From positions 1,986,501 to 2,050,500 of the forward strand of contig NZ_AP026708.1 of NCBI RefSeq assembly GCF_026000375.1: a stretch of DNA of 64,000 nt, written 5' to 3'. This DNA is from Pseudodesulfovibrio portus (GTDB lineage Bacteria > Desulfobacterota > Desulfovibrionia > Desulfovibrionales > Desulfovibrionaceae). This document shows, in pieces, positions 34,364 to 41,929 of this stretch (position 1 is its first letter; every line of letters starts with the position of its first letter). The translations under genes were made by a program, and so were the position numbers. The notes below the pieces were generated by a model that was not told the origin of the DNA, did not search any database, and saw nothing but the letters and a program-made list of their open reading frames with translations.

Positions 34364-35452
34364 ATGGATGAACTCAACATGGCGCCATGCAAATGTCAGG
34401 CGGGAAAGCCCGACGCCGAGCCCGCTAAGCCTGGAAAGGGCGTGCTGCGGCACCTGCTCGCGGGCGCTGCGGCCCTGTTGGTCTGGTTCGCGGTCTACGG
34501 GCAGCTCGAACCCTTTTCCAACTGGTTCACCTATTCCCTGCTCGGGCTCGATTCGGGCGGCCACCTGGGTTCGGCCATCCAGTTCTTCGTCTACGACACG
34601 CCCAAGGTGGTCATGCTGCTCGTGCTGGTGGTCTATGCGGTGGGCATCCTGCGCTCGTTCGTGACCGTCAACTGGACGCGATCCGTTCTGGCGGGCCGCC
34701 GTGAATCCGCGGGCAACGTGCTGGCCGCGCTGCTCGGCGTGGTCACCCCGTTCTGTTCCTGCTCGGCCGTGCCCCTGTTCATCGGTTTCATGACCGCGGG
34801 CATCCCGCTGGGCGTGACCTTCTCCTTTCTCATCGCCGCGCCCATGGTCAACGAGATCGCCCTGGTGCTGCTCTACGGCCTTCTCGGCTGGAAGGTGGCG
34901 GCCCTGTATTTCGCCACCGGCATCTCCATCGCCGTTGTCGCGGGCTGGGTCCTCGGCCGCATGAAGCTCGACAACCACGTCGAGGACTGGGTGCGCGAGA
35001 TACGCGCGGGCGAGGCGGCCGGGGACGCGGCCATGACCTGGCCCGAGCGGTTCGACTATGCGCTCGATTCGGTCAAGGACATCGTGGGCCGGGTCTGGAA
35101 GTTCGTTGTCCTGGGCATCGCCGCGGGCGCGGCCATCCACGGCTACGTGCCCGAGGGTCAGCTCGCCTCCATCATGGGCGGCGAGGCCTGGTGGTCCGTG
35201 CCCCTGTCCGTGCTGCTCGGCATCCCCATGTACACCAACGCGGCGGGCGTCATCCCCGTGGTCGAGGCCCTGCTCGGCAAGGGCGCGGCCCTGGGCACGG
35301 TGCTGGCCTTCATGATGTCCGTCATCGCCCTGTCCTTCCCGGAAATGGTCATCCTGCGCAAGGTGCTCAAGCCCCGCCTCATCGCCATCTTCATCGCGGT
35401 GGTCGGCACGGGCATCCTGGCGGTGGGCTACCTCTTCAACGCCGTCATCTAA
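34364..35452 (+). CDS. Permease of the ArsP/DUF318 family with Cys motif
   Basis: 362 residues from ATG 34364 (AGGAG upstream). Eight or so membrane segments. Hallmark TPFCSCSAVPLFIGF near residue 130 and the N-terminal C9/C11 pair. The second half repeats the pattern with GIPMYTNAAGVIPVVEALL. Known: PF03773 members export methylarsenite (ArsP) or, in related SO_0444-type proteins, copper/zinc; the substrate here is open. It is the first target of operator 2. Confidence 0.88.
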   Translation: MDELNMAPCKCQAGKPDAEPAKPGKGVLRHLLAGAAALLVWFAVYGQLEPFSNWFTYSLLGLDSGGHLGSAIQFFVYDTPKVVMLLVLVVYAVGILRSFVTVNWTRSVLAGRRESAGNVLAALLGVVTPFCSCSAVPLFIGFMTAGIPLGVTFSFLIAAPMVNEIALVLLYGLLGWKVAALYFATGISIAVVAGWVLGRMKLDNHVEDWVREIRAGEAAGDAAMTWPERFDYALDSVKDIVGRVWKFVVLGIAAGAAIHGYVPEGQLASIMGGEAWWSVPLSVLLGIPMYTNAAGVIPVVEALLGKGAALGTVLAFMMSVIALSFPEMVILRKVLKPRLIAIFIAVVGTGILAVGYLFNAVI

Positions 35453-35473
35453 TCAATACCCAAGGAGTCAGAC

Positions 35474-35701
35474 ATGCAGATTCTCGTCATGGGCCCCGGC
35501 TGCCCCAAGTGTGAACAGGCCGAAAAAACAGTCCGCGAGGCCGTGGCCGAAGCGGGCGTCCAGGCCGATATCGAAAAGGTCAAGGATTTCCAGGAAATCG
35601 CCAAGTACGGCATCTTCTCCACTCCTGCCGTGGTCATAGACGGCGAGGTCAAGGTGGTGGGCAAGGCCCCGAGTAAAAAGGAAGTCCTGAGCTGGTTGTA
35701 G
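35474..35701 (+). CDS. Mini-thioredoxin (redox-active disulfide protein 2)
   Basis: 75 residues, a minimal thioredoxin fold: MQILVMGPGCPKCEQAEKTV with CPKC, then IFSTPAVVIDGEVKVVGKAPS with cis-Pro. AAGGAG precedes the ATG. Cytoplasmic. Known: such proteins are regularly found beside DUF318 permeases and may deliver electrons or metal to them. Confidence 0.92.
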   Translation: MQILVMGPGCPKCEQAEKTVREAVAEAGVQADIEKVKDFQEIAKYGIFSTPAVVIDGEVKVVGKAPSKKEVLSWL

Positions 35702-35728
35702 AACCGAATAAACATAGTGAGGTGTGGT

Positions 35729-36103
35729 ATGTCCAAGTGTGATTGCGGCTGCGGAGCGGCTCCGAAATTCGTGTTTTCCTGTTCCGGGGCCGCCGACGTC
35801 GGCGAAGTGGCCGACCAGGCCGCCCGGGCGCTGTCCCGCGAGGGAGCGATCAAGATGTTCTGCCTGGCGGGCATCGGGGGCAAGGTCTCCGGCATCGTCA
35901 AATCAACGGAGGCCGCCGACCGGGTCGTGGCTCTCGACGGCTGCCCGCTCAACTGTGCGCGCAAGACGCTGGAAGAGGCCGGATTTTCGGACTTCGATCA
36001 CGTCCAACTCTCTGATCTCGGCATGAAGAAAGGCGAGTCTCCGGCTTCCCGGGAAAACATCGCTGCCGTCGTCGAAGAAGTCTCGAACCGTCTGCAAGGA
36101 TAG
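35729..36103 (+). CDS. DGC-domain putative metal-binding protein
   Basis: 124 residues. N-terminal Cys-rich KCDCGCG, then the DGC-family motifs FSCSGAADVGEVADQ and VALDGCPLNCARKTLEEAG. The family is named for its DGC residues and is believed to bind zinc. ATG 35729 with GAGGTG upstream. Third gene of the ArsR-controlled unit. Confidence 0.88.
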   Translation: MSKCDCGCGAAPKFVFSCSGAADVGEVADQAARALSREGAIKMFCLAGIGGKVSGIVKSTEAADRVVALDGCPLNCARKTLEEAGFSDFDHVQLSDLGMKKGESPASRENIAAVVEEVSNRLQG

Positions 36104-36107
36104 ATGC

Positions 36108-36530
36108 GTGCTCAAAAAAATACTCGTTCTGACCTGCTGTCTGATCCTTGCGGGAGCGACTCTTGCCGCATGCTCCGATGAAGCGACTGCGCCGACCGCG
36201 GCGGTCCCGGCGTCGGAATTGATTTCCGGCGAGCCGCAACTGCTGCCCATAGAGGGGATGGTCACCATGGTGGACGTCGGTGCGCACGCCTGTGTTCCCT
36301 GCAAGATGATGACGCCGATAATCGAGGAGTTGTCGAAGGAATACGAGGGAAAAGCCGCGATCGCATTCATTGACGTGTGGAGGCACAGGGAGGAAATCGC
36401 CAAATACGGCATCAGCTCGATCCCCACGCAGATATTCTATGATGCCCACGGGAACGAGCAATACCGTCACGTAGGCTTTCTGGACAAGGAAAGCATCGTC
36501 GCGAAGCTGACCGAACTCGGAGTCAGGTAA
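36108..36530 (+). CDS. Thioredoxin-fold lipoprotein
   Basis: 140 residues from GTG 36108, four bases after the previous stop. Lipobox ATLAAC gives a lipid-anchored periplasmic protein. The thioredoxin domain has VDVGAHACVPCKMMTPIIEEL with CVPC and the cis-Pro loop YGISSIPTQIFY. It probably receives electrons from the CcdA-like protein encoded next. Confidence 0.9.
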   Translation: MLKKILVLTCCLILAGATLAACSDEATAPTAAVPASELISGEPQLLPIEGMVTMVDVGAHACVPCKMMTPIIEELSKEYEGKAAIAFIDVWRHREEIAKYGISSIPTQIFYDAHGNEQYRHVGFLDKESIVAKLTELGVR

Positions 36531-36537
36531 GTTCGCG

Positions 36538-37245
36538 ATGGACCAGATATTCATCCTCATCAATCAATGGATGACGGGCGGGGTGCTGTTCGGAGCGTTG
36601 GGGTGCTTCCTTTGGGGCATGGTCAGCGTTTTGTTCAGCCCCTGCCATCTGGCCTCCATCCCGCTCATCGTCGGGTATGTGGCCGGACAGGACAGGGTCA
36701 TCCAAGGGCGTCAGGCCACGGCGTACGCGATCCTTTTCACCACAGGCCTGTTCATCACCATCGCAGCCATCGGCGTCATCTGTTCCCTGCTTGGCCGGAT
36801 GCTGGGCGACGTGGGCTCCTATTGGACCGTCGTCGTTGGGCTGGTCCTTCTCTGGGTGGCCCTGGACATGCTCGGCGTGGCCGGGTGCTCCCTGTCCGGC
36901 GGGATGATGGCCCGGCTGAAGGTGAGGGGAATGCTCGGAGCGTTCGTCATCGGCCTCGCCTACGGAGTCCTCTCGGGTTCCTGCACCTTCGGCTTCATCG
37001 CGCCCATCCTCGCCATCATCACGGTTCAGGAAAGGGTGCTCACGGGCGTCGTCTTCATCGTGCTTTTCGGCATCGGGCACTGCATCCCCATCGCCGTGGC
37101 CGGGAGCTCCACCGCCATGGTCAGGAAACTTGTCGCCAATTCGGCATGGCAACGCGGAGGGACGCTGTTTCGCCGGTTCGCAGGCGTGGTGATCGGACTA
37201 CTGGGGATCTACTTCATCGTTCAGCCCTTCATGGCGACGGCGTAG
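36538..37245 (+). CDS. CcdA/DsbD-type thiol-electron membrane carrier
   Basis: 235 residues with six membrane segments. The two membrane cysteines typical of CcdA are present: LFSPCHLASIP near the first helix and LSGSCTFGFIAP near the fourth. Known: passes reducing power from cytoplasmic thioredoxin to periplasmic thioredoxin-like partners. With the lipoprotein just before it and the cytoplasmic CPKC protein, the operon has a full inside-to-outside thiol relay. Confidence 0.9.
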   Translation: MDQIFILINQWMTGGVLFGALGCFLWGMVSVLFSPCHLASIPLIVGYVAGQDRVIQGRQATAYAILFTTGLFITIAAIGVICSLLGRMLGDVGSYWTVVVGLVLLWVALDMLGVAGCSLSGGMMARLKVRGMLGAFVIGLAYGVLSGSCTFGFIAPILAIITVQERVLTGVVFIVLFGIGHCIPIAVAGSSTAMVRKLVANSAWQRGGTLFRRFAGVVIGLLGIYFIVQPFMATA

Positions 37246-37287
37246 GCCCGTCTTCGCCGAAAAGGCGCGGACGCCCACCCCGGTCCC

Positions 37288-38172
37288 CTACTTGCTGATC
37301 CACAGGGCCGTATCCTCCATCTGCCTGAGCAGGTTCACGCAGGTGGAATCGGGGAACAGGTGCTGTTTCTGGCTCCGTTCGTATTCCCCGTGCCGCCCGA
37401 CGCCCACGGCCAGGTAGTTGCCTTCGGCGGCCTCCTTGAGGATGGCCTTGACCTGGTTGCTCTCCTTGACGATCTTCATCTCGATGCGTTCTTCGGCGAT
37501 GCCGTTTTCGGCCAGGGCGGCCAGGCCCTCGTCGAAGATGCGGGTGGATTCGGCCGTGTCGAAGCGTGCGCCGGTTACATGGAACAGGGTGAAGGTGTGC
37601 GAGGTCTCCTTGGCCAGCATGTACCCCGCATGGTCGACCATGCGCAGACCGGCGGACGAGCCGTCCATGCACAGCAGCACATGCCGGCGCGGGTGCTTGG
37701 GCGGACGGCGGCAGATCCAGATGGGGAAGTCGATGTCCTGCCAGAGCAGCTCGTGGCTCACGGAGTTGGCGAACATCTCCTCGAACCAGGAGAACCCCCG
37801 GCGGCCCAGCAGCAGGGCGTCGTATTTGCCTGCCCGGGCCTCGTCGATCAGCTCGTTGGCCGTGCCCTTGCGGGAATGGACGATCTTGGTCCGGACGTTG
37901 TCTCCCTGGCAACCGGCGATGTCCTTGAGCCACTTGAGGCCGTCCTCGATGGCCTTGCCGCCCTTGGACCGCTTGGCCGCGTCGAGCTTGTGCAGCCCCT
38001 TGTCGCTGGGGGTCAGGCCGTCGTCGCACATCTCCCGCGACGGCGGGCGGGGGGCCGCATAAAAGAGCGTCAGGCGGAGATCGCAGAAATCGGAATAGAC
38101 TTCCTTGAGATAGCGCAGGGTGTAGGAGGCGGCGCGTTCGTCGCCCACGGCGAGCAGGAGTTCCTTTTGCAT
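37288..38172 (-). CDS. Tandem universal stress protein
   Basis: 294 residues in two UspA-like halves. First (about 1-150): ELLLAVGDERAASYTLRYL, then YDALLLGRRGFSWFEEMFANSVSHELL. Second (about 165-294): RHVLLCMDGSSAGLRMVDHA and YLAVGVGRHGEYERSQKQHLFPDSTCVNLL. The ATP-binding G-x2-G-x9-G(S/T) pattern is only partly kept in the halves. Cytoplasmic stress protein. It converges with the CcdA gene. Confidence 0.85.
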   Translation of the reverse strand: MQKELLLAVGDERAASYTLRYLKEVYSDFCDLRLTLFYAAPRPPSREMCDDGLTPSDKGLHKLDAAKRSKGGKAIEDGLKWLKDIAGCQGDNVRTKIVHSRKGTANELIDEARAGKYDALLLGRRGFSWFEEMFANSVSHELLWQDIDFPIWICRRPPKHPRRHVLLCMDGSSAGLRMVDHAGYMLAKETSHTFTLFHVTGARFDTAESTRIFDEGLAALAENGIAEERIEMKIVKESNQVKAILKEAAEGNYLAVGVGRHGEYERSQKQHLFPDSTCVNLLRQMEDTALWISK

Positions 38173-38292
38173 GGCGTGTCCTCACGTGTGGAAAAGGGGG
38201 TGTCGGGAGTTCCATTGTACGGCAAGGGGCGTGAATATGACAAGGCCGGTTCACTTGTTCTTTGCATTGGGTGCTGATACATCTTCGGGACG

Positions 38293-38865
38293 ATGAAAAC
38301 CAAGCAACGCAACCATATGGGAGGATGCGCCCTCGCCCTCCTGGCGGTGCTCGCCCTCGCCTCGACGGCCCTGGCCCAGGGGTTGAGCCTGAAGCCGCCC
38401 TCCCTGGCCAATGTAAACGGTCGGCTCACGGCCCGGTTCGGCGTTGCCGTGGAGGAACTGCCCATCCTCAAGGGCGAGCTGGACGACGGCCTCGAACTGG
38501 TGCTCTCCTGCGACGTCGGCCTGTACCGGATCAACGACTACTGGATGGACGACGAGGTCGCGTCCGGGACCTTTGTCAGCTCGCTCGGTTTTGATCCCCT
38601 GACGCGGGAATACGTCATGACCCTGTCCCGGGGCGAACCGCCGATCAGGGACAGGAACATCAAAAAGCTTTTGGACAAAGGGTGGGGAGCCGTCGAGGTG
38701 GGACTCGGTTCCTGGGCGCTCCTGGACCGGGGCGTGAAGTACAGCCTCAGGCTGACGACCTCCATGAACGAAAAGGGTGCGCCGGACGGCTTCATGAGCT
38801 ATTTCTATTTCTGGTCCTGGAGTCCCGGCGCGGAAAATTCCTTTCAGCTGGATTTCACCTACTAG
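38293..38865 (+). CDS. DUF4390-like exported protein
   Basis: 190 residues with signal peptide ending LALASTALAQ. The mature part (LSLKPPSLANVNGRLTARFGVAVEELP..LKGELDDGLELVLSCDVGLYR..GSWALLDRGVKYSLRLTTSM) matches what is seen in DUF4390 proteins encoded right before NtrY-type kinases. It ends nine bases before the kinase start, so it is likely a periplasmic partner of that sensor. Function not established. Confidence 0.7.
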   Translation: MKTKQRNHMGGCALALLAVLALASTALAQGLSLKPPSLANVNGRLTARFGVAVEELPILKGELDDGLELVLSCDVGLYRINDYWMDDEVASGTFVSSLGFDPLTREYVMTLSRGEPPIRDRNIKKLLDKGWGAVEVGLGSWALLDRGVKYSLRLTTSMNEKGAPDGFMSYFYFWSWSPGAENSFQLDFTY

Positions 38866-38874
38866 GGGGAGGAC

Positions 38875-41067
38875 GTGACACCCGATCCCATACGCATCAG
38901 TTCCTCCACCCAGCGGGAGAGGAAGCGGCGCAAGCGCGAGTACGTGTTCGCCCTGTTCTTCCTGGTGCTCATCATCGGCCTGACCTGGGCCGAGTTGAAA
39001 TACCTGAGCGGCGACTACTACCTCATCCTGAACCTGCTCATCCTGAACGTGGTCCTGCTGCTCGGCATGCTCTTCTACGTGGCCCGCAACGCGGTCCGCC
39101 TGATGCTGGAGCGCCGCCGCCGCGTGCTCGGCTCCAAGCTGCGCACCCGGCTGGTCCTGGCCTTCATCTCCCTGTCGCTCATCCCCACCGCGCTCATCTA
39201 CCTGGTGTCCGTGAAGTTCGTGCAGACCTCGGTGGACTACTGGTTCAAGGGCCAGGTCGAGGAATCAATGGAGCAGGCCCTGGAGCTGGGCCGCGCCTTT
39301 TACGGATCGGCGCAGGACCGGCTGGAGCGGCGCGGCTCGGTCATGATCAACGAGATCATCAAGAACGAGTACGCCTGGGGCGGCAAGGGCATGGACAGCT
39401 ATCTGAACAAGAAGTTCACGGAGTACGACCTTTCCCTGGTGGGCGTCATCAACTCCGAGGGCAACGAGCAGAACACCCACGCCAGGGGCCAGTGGGCGTC
39501 GGCCTGGCCCGAGATCAAGGAGAAGATCGACTGGCAGTCGCTCAGGGCGGACCCGCGCTCCTGGACGACCATCATCCCCAAGCCGGGCTCGGACATGGTG
39601 CTCGGCGTGACCCCGGTCGACGACGGCAAGACCGGTTACCTGATCATCGGCGAGACCGTGGGCCAGGGGCTCCTGCACCGGCTCGACCAGATCGTGCGCG
39701 GCCTGGACGAATACAAGAAGCTCAAGACGCGCAAGTACCCGTGGAAGATGAATCTCTACCTGACGCTCGGCGTCATGGCGCTGCTGATCATCCTGGGGGC
39801 CATCTGGTTCGGCTTCCGGCTGGCCAAGGAGCTGTCGGCCCCGATCCAGGCCCTGGCCGCAGGTACCGAGCGCATCGGGCGGGGCGACCTGTCCGTGCGG
39901 CTGGAAGACCGGTCGGACGACGAGCTGGGCTTTCTGGTCCAATCCTTCAACCGCATGGCCGAGGACCTGGAGTCGTCACAGAATTCCGTCCAGCAGGCCA
40001 ACGAGCGGCTGGCCCAGCAGAATCAGGAGCTTGAACGGCGCGGCCAGTACATCGAGGCCGTGCTCAACAACATCACTTCGGGCGTCATCTCCATGGACGC
40101 CGAGGGCCGCATCGGCACGGTCAACACCGCCGCCGAGAACATCCTCGGCATCCCCGGCGCCCTGCTCATGGGCAAGGTGCCGCAGGACCTCCTGTCCGGG
40201 GATTTCGCCGGAATGATACGGGAGGCTTTGTCCCAGCTCACGGCCAAGTCGGCCGGGGTGTGGCAGCGCCAGATCGACCTGCCCGTGCGCGGCAAGATGG
40301 TCAAGGTCCTGGTCAGCGTGGTCGCCCTCAAGGACGCCTCGGGCCGCCAGTCCGGCCACGTGGCCGTGTTCGAGGACATCACCGAGCTGGAAAAGATCCA
40401 GCGGCTGGCCGCCTGGCGCGAGGTGGCCCGGCGCATCGCCCACGAGATCAAGAACCCGCTGACCCCGATCAAGCTGTCCGCCCAGCGCCTCCAGCGCAAG
40501 TATGCGCGGTCCGTGGACGAGCCGATCTTCGACGAGTGCACCGAGCTGATCGTCAAGCAGGTGGAGCGGATGCAGAACATGGTCACCGAATTCTCGGCCT
40601 ATGCCAAACTCCCCGAAGTGCAGCCCCGGCCCGACTTCCTGGCCCCGCTTCTGGAAGAGGTCCTGGCCATGTTCGAAAACACCCACCGCGAGATTCACTG
40701 GAACCTGCTCTTCGGCAACCCGATCCACGAGTTCCCCTTTGACCGCGAAGGGTTGCGCAAGGTGCTCATCAACCTGTTCACCAATGCGGCCGAGGCGCTC
40801 AGGGAATCCTATGACGGCGAGGTGGACGTGACCGCCTATCACGATCCGGACAAGGGCGTGGTCGTCATCGAGGTGGCGGACAACGGTCCCGGCCTGCCCA
40901 AGGATTCCTCCCGGTTGTTCGAGCCGTATTACACCGATAAGAAGGGCGGCACCGGCCTGGGGTTGACCATTGTCCGCTCCATCGTCTCCGACCACGGCGG
41001 CAGCGTGAAGGCGCGGGCCAAGGAGCCGCGCGGCACGGCCTTCGTGGTGGAACTGCCGGACGCCTGA
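38875..41067 (+). CDS. NtrY-type sensor histidine kinase
   Basis: 730 residues from GTG 38875 with GGGGGAGG upstream. Membrane segments at about 25-75 and 90-115, a periplasmic region, another segment near 300 (LYLTLGVMALLIILGAIWFGF), HAMP (LAAGTERIGRGDLSVRLEDRSDDELGFL), coiled coil, PAS (VLNNITSGVISMDAEGRIGTVNTAAENILG), HisKA with H523 in RRIAHEIKNPLTPIKLSAQR and HATPase (VADNGPGLP, GGTGLGLTIVRSIV). Usually an NtrX regulator gene follows; here the next gene converges, so its partner must be encoded elsewhere. Confidence 0.92.
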   Translation: MTPDPIRISSSTQRERKRRKREYVFALFFLVLIIGLTWAELKYLSGDYYLILNLLILNVVLLLGMLFYVARNAVRLMLERRRRVLGSKLRTRLVLAFISLSLIPTALIYLVSVKFVQTSVDYWFKGQVEESMEQALELGRAFYGSAQDRLERRGSVMINEIIKNEYAWGGKGMDSYLNKKFTEYDLSLVGVINSEGNEQNTHARGQWASAWPEIKEKIDWQSLRADPRSWTTIIPKPGSDMVLGVTPVDDGKTGYLIIGETVGQGLLHRLDQIVRGLDEYKKLKTRKYPWKMNLYLTLGVMALLIILGAIWFGFRLAKELSAPIQALAAGTERIGRGDLSVRLEDRSDDELGFLVQSFNRMAEDLESSQNSVQQANERLAQQNQELERRGQYIEAVLNNITSGVISMDAEGRIGTVNTAAENILGIPGALLMGKVPQDLLSGDFAGMIREALSQLTAKSAGVWQRQIDLPVRGKMVKVLVSVVALKDASGRQSGHVAVFEDITELEKIQRLAAWREVARRIAHEIKNPLTPIKLSAQRLQRKYARSVDEPIFDECTELIVKQVERMQNMVTEFSAYAKLPEVQPRPDFLAPLLEEVLAMFENTHREIHWNLLFGNPIHEFPFDREGLRKVLINLFTNAAEALRESYDGEVDVTAYHDPDKGVVVIEVADNGPGLPKDSSRLFEPYYTDKKGGTGLGLTIVRSIVSDHGGSVKARAKEPRGTAFVVELPDA

Positions 41068-41104
41068 GCCAGCCGAGACCGCCGGGCAGCCCGGTCCGCC
41101 GACG

Positions 41105-41133
41105 AAAAAGGCCCGCCTCCGAAGAGACGGGCC
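41105..41133 (-). terminator. Terminator of the FecR-like gene (minus strand)
   Basis: Stem GGCCCG..CTC / GAG..CGGGCC with TTCG-type loop; on the minus strand it is followed by TTTTT. Lies 33 bases past the stop of the minus-strand gene at 41166-41882. Confidence 0.8.
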
Positions 41134-41165
41134 GTGAAATCGTTTCGGGCCGAGGGCCTGGGAGG

Positions 41166-41882
41166 CTATTTCTTGCCGCCGCCGTTTCCACCGCCCTTGC
41201 CGCCGCCGTTTCCACCGCCGTTTCCACCGCTGTTACCGTCGCTGTTACCGCCGCTGTTGCTCTTGCCGCCACTTTTGCCTTTGCTTGAGCTCTTGGACTT
41301 GTTTGCGCTCTTGGACTTGTTTGCGGCTGCATTGCGGTTCCGGTTCTTTTCGCGGCTCTGCTTTTCGAATCCGGCCTGTTGGGAGCGCACGGCTGAACCG
41401 GCCTGGACCTGTTCCCTCTGGCCTTCGTTGTCCGTACATTCGACCACGCCTTCGGTCACGCTCAGGTCGGTCCCGTTGACGTCGACGTCGGCGGTAAAGG
41501 CGGTGCCCCGGACCGAGGCCACCATGTGCGGCGTCTTGACGTCGAGCTTGTTGCCGGGAACGACCTTGAAGTTCACAACACCCTTGGGCACGTCGATGTT
41601 CAGCTTGCCCGTCGCGTCGCGGCCGTCGTTCCGGACCAGGGATTTCTCGTCGGCAGTGATCGAGATGATGCCGTCAGAAGTGGCCAGGGTGACCGTCCCC
41701 TTGCCCGCAACCATGACCGTGTCCCCGGGGGCGATGGTGTTGTGCTTATTCAGGGAGACCATTTTGTTGTCGGCGGTGATGACCATCCCGGAGCCGGAAT
41801 TGTCCACGACGGTCAGGTCCTGGGCGAGGGCTGCTGTGGTCAGACAAAAAATAGCTAGTATGGCAATCAGTAGACGCTTCAT
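41166..41882 (-). CDS. FecR-domain exported protein with Gly/Lys-rich tail
   Basis: 238 residues, signal peptide MKRLLIAILAIFCLTTAALAQ. FecR-like central part: GMVITADNKMVSLNKHNTIAPGDTVMVAGKGTVTLATSDG, KGVVNFKVVPGNKLDVKTPHMVASVRGTAFTADVD. The tail is low complexity: KSKSANKSKSSSKGKS and then GGN/GGG units to the end. It follows the CHASE2/HD-GYP gene by 47 bases on the same strand. FecR-CHASE2 neighbours are known elsewhere, so it may feed a periplasmic signal to that sensor. Confidence 0.85.
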   Translation of the reverse strand: MKRLLIAILAIFCLTTAALAQDLTVVDNSGSGMVITADNKMVSLNKHNTIAPGDTVMVAGKGTVTLATSDGIISITADEKSLVRNDGRDATGKLNIDVPKGVVNFKVVPGNKLDVKTPHMVASVRGTAFTADVDVNGTDLSVTEGVVECTDNEGQREQVQAGSAVRSQQAGFEKQSREKNRNRNAAANKSKSANKSKSSSKGKSGGKSNSGGNSDGNSGGNGGGNGGGKGGGNGGGKK

Positions 41883-41929
41883 AAAAACCTCTGCTTAGTT
41901 AGGAGTAGTTCCTGTATTACCACTATCTA

